Assembly: GCA_019104905.1 (NCBI GenBank)
Contig: JAHRXB010000222.1
Span: 1-7,563, forward strand
Source: Bdellovibrio sp.
GTDB taxonomy: Bacteria > Bdellovibrionota > Bdellovibrionia > Bdellovibrionales > Bdellovibrionaceae
Direction of reading: 5' to 3'
DNA length: 7,563 nucleotides
Numbering within the stretch: the first letter of the stretch is position 1; every line of letters starts with the position of its first letter. The notes below the pieces were generated by a model. It ran no database searches, was not told the origin of the DNA, and saw only the letters and a list, made by a program, of their open reading frames with translations. Positions 6,016 through 7,563 of the stretch are shown here, piece after piece. The position numbers were made by a program, and so were the translations under genes.

Positions 6016-6168
6016 ATGAAAGCAATACTGTATCGCCGCCTTAAAAAATGGATGTTTTTCGCCCTCATCGGCTGTGTTGCTTATTTTGTGGGCTATATCT
6101 GGGGGCAACAAAACCTCAAGGCCCCCAATAAAGCCACCCCGCCGCCCACCCTCGTGGCCCCCAAATAG
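6016..6168 (+). CDS. Putative 50-residue single-pass membrane protein
   Basis: The ATG at 6016 opens a 50-codon frame. Residues 1-11 are strongly basic (RRLKK). Residues about 12-29 (WMFFALIGCVAYFVGYIW) form one hydrophobic span, and the tail is rich in Pro, Ala and Lys. The pattern suggests an inner-membrane protein with its N-terminus inside, perhaps with the tail in the periplasm. I do not recognise a family. The same frame is open back to 5860, but that part only translates the opposite strand of the tRNA and is not protein. The ribosome site is poor (A-rich, no GGAG), and the candidate promoter overlaps that of the divergent tRNA. The stop lies six bases from the stop of the convergent permease gene. 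It is plausible but unproven. Confidence 0.5.
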   Translation: MKAILYRRLKKWMFFALIGCVAYFVGYIWGQQNLKAPNKATPPPTLVAPK

Positions 6169-6174
6169 GCCCTC

Positions 6175-7251
6175 TCAAGACAAGGTTGTTTTAAAGCGAC
6201 TCCAGCTGGCTGTGATCGCGACAGTGGCCATAGTCATGAGAATCAATAAGTTAAATATGATGAGGCGCGCATCCCCCCCTTTAAGCATTATATTGCGAAG
6301 GAGTTCAATGAAGTATGTGAGGGGATTTAAATAAGAAACGATCCTTAGGACCCATGGCATATTCTCGACCGGAAAGACCAAGCCCGAAAGCAACACCGAC
6401 GGAAAAAGATATAAAAATCCGCCCATCATCGATTGCTGTTGGTTTTTTGCGATGGTCGAAATGAAAAGACCTATCCCCACCGTACAACAAACAAAGACAA
6501 AAGCCGAAAATAGTAAAATCCATAAGCTCCCCCGCAACGGCATTCCAAACAACGTCACTGCCACCCCAAGGATCAAGGGAATATTGCTCATCCCCAAAAG
6601 AACAAAGGGAATGGTCTTTCCAAAGATCACCTCCTCAGGAAGAAGAGGAGCCGCAATCAAAGTTTCAAATGTGCCCAGCTCTTTTTCTTTGGTCACAGAC
6701 ATACTGGTTAAAAGAATCGTAATCAGACAGACCAAAAGACTCATCACGCCGGGAACAAGATAATGGGCCGTCCGCAAGGCGGGATTGTATAGAACACGAA
6801 CATCAAAATGCAGAGGAGTCTTATCCGGAAATTCCGCACTCAAGATGTTTAGAAAATACCTTTCGATACTTTGTCCTCGGGTCACATTGGTCGCATTCAC
6901 CAAAAGTTGCACCCGCCCCTCTTTGCGCCCCAAACTTTTTTCTAAGCCACCTGACGGAGCAACAAGAACCGCATCCGCTTCGCCCTTTTGAATCTGTTCA
7001 AAGGGATCTGACGTTGAAACCACGGCAGGAATGAACCATCCCGAAGCTAAAGCCCTGCGATGAAGGCTTTGAAGGGCACTGTCATGAGGGGCTCCGACCA
7101 AACTCAATCTGATATTTTTAGCCTCCGTTGATAACGCCACCCCAAATATGGTCAACTGCACACAAGGCGCCACAAACAAAAGCATCCGCATCCGCGTGTC
7201 ACGAAGCGTTTGCAAGAATTCTTTTTTTATAAACCCCCAAAGCGTTTTCAT
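6175..7251 (-). CDS. ABC-2 type transporter permease (YbhR-like)
   Basis: 358 residues. The start at 7251 is set by AAGGA (7265-7261) nine bases upstream and by the ATGA overlap with the stop of the gene before it; a longer in-frame start at 7314 would lie deep inside that gene. The layout is that of the ABC-2 export permeases: a first membrane span (about 23-41), a large extracytoplasmic domain (about 42-160) and five more spans (about 165-184, 212-235, 243-266, 277-295, 331-349). Family marks are SVTKEKELGTFETLIAAPL after the second span and FISTIAKNQQQ...LLSGLVFPVENMP in the conserved C-terminal region. It should pair with the neighbouring permease and an ATPase encoded upstream, as in E. 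coli ybhFSR. Substrate is unknown; drugs, lipids or ions are exported by relatives. No clear terminator is seen after the stop. Confidence 0.9.
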   Translation of the reverse strand: MKTLWGFIKKEFLQTLRDTRMRMLLFVAPCVQLTIFGVALSTEAKNIRLSLVGAPHDSALQSLHRRALASGWFIPAVVSTSDPFEQIQKGEADAVLVAPSGGLEKSLGRKEGRVQLLVNATNVTRGQSIERYFLNILSAEFPDKTPLHFDVRVLYNPALRTAHYLVPGVMSLLVCLITILLTSMSVTKEKELGTFETLIAAPLLPEEVIFGKTIPFVLLGMSNIPLILGVAVTLFGMPLRGSLWILLFSAFVFVCCTVGIGLFISTIAKNQQQSMMGGFLYLFPSVLLSGLVFPVENMPWVLRIVSYLNPLTYFIELLRNIMLKGGDARLIIFNLLILMTMATVAITASWSRFKTTLS

Positions 7252-7563
7252 GGTTCGACATCCTTTTTGAATTTTCGCGTGGCCAATAAGATCATCACCA
7301 TCAACAAAACACACAAAGCTAAAAAGGACGGCCAGATCTCGGCAATCGTGGCCCCTTGCAAGAACAGTTCGCGGCTGATTTTAATAAACCATCGCGCCGG
7401 CAATAACATCGTAAAATAGTAGAAAAAGCTGGGCATATGCTCGACAGGGAAGATAAATCCTGACAACAATATTGTCGGCAAAAGACCTGAGAGCATCGCA
7501 AATTGCATACTCAACTGCTGCCGTCGGGTCATTACCGAGATCAAAAGTCCCTGAGCCAAATAC
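7248..7563 (-). CDS. ABC-2 type transporter permease, C-terminal part (YbhS-like)
   Basis: Only the last 104 codons and the stop are in the window; the gene continues past 7563. The visible part is the conserved end of an ABC-2 permease: LAQGLLISVMTRRQQLSMQFAM, the LLSGFIFPVEHMPS signature, then a final membrane span (LALCVLLMVMILLA) and a basic tail. It is a paralogue of the downstream permease, which has the same signature as LLSGLVFPVENMP. Its stop codon overlaps the ATG of that gene in ATGA, so the two are translationally coupled and probably form a heterodimer. The usual gene order predicts an ATP-binding subunit further upstream. Confidence 0.88.
   Translation of the reverse strand, partial: YLAQGLLISVMTRRQQLSMQFAMLSGLLPTILLSGFIFPVEHMPSFFYYFTMLLPARWFIKISRELFLQGATIAEIWPSFLALCVLLMVMILLATRKFKKDVEP

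Noticed and set aside
6452..6763. Plus-strand 103-codon open frame
   Set aside because: It is antisense to the ABC-2 permease. Its Lys, Arg and Pro-rich composition is what the opposite strand of membrane-span codons gives.

Overview
The window looks like chromosomal DNA of a Gram-negative bacterium with moderate GC. A Bdellovibrio-type predator (Bdellovibrionota) is my best guess. It rests on general style only: a lipoprotein-anchored phospholipase D-like protein, a secreted subtilase, strong AGGAG-type ribosome sites and short intergenic gaps. No marker gene here fixes the taxon. I see no phage, insertion sequence, CRISPR array or obvious island.

Layout. (1) Positions 14-1948, plus strand: a tight three-gene unit with a small secreted four-cysteine protein of unknown function, an RlmI-family 23S rRNA m5C methyltransferase, and a compact FKBP-type peptidyl-prolyl isomerase. 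(2) Positions 1949-2180: a structured convergent gap with a probable hairpin and T-run terminator for the plus-strand unit. It also holds an unexplained open stretch in frame with the gene that ends there from the other side. (3) Positions 2181-4388, minus strand: a large lipoprotein with a coiled-coil N-terminus and two HKD motifs, the first of them irregular. (4) Positions 4389-4595: a divergent promoter region with small repeats. (5) Positions 4596-5792, plus strand: a secreted S8 subtilisin-like protease with an intact catalytic triad. (6) Positions 5846-5997: a bidirectional terminator, a tRNA-Gly(GCC) gene on the minus strand and its well-formed promoter. (7) Positions 6016-6168, plus strand: a probable 50-residue single-pass membrane protein. 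(8) Positions 6175-7563, minus strand: two tandem ABC-2 permease genes with overlapping stop and start codons, the upstream one cut by the window edge.

The genes do not form one system. The first unit concerns translation and folding, the middle genes are exported hydrolases, and the last unit is half of an export ABC transporter whose ATPase should lie beyond position 7563. The observation most worth checking is in the tRNA. The almost invariant tertiary pair G19-C56 appears as A19-U56, a paired double change that would keep Watson-Crick geometry.
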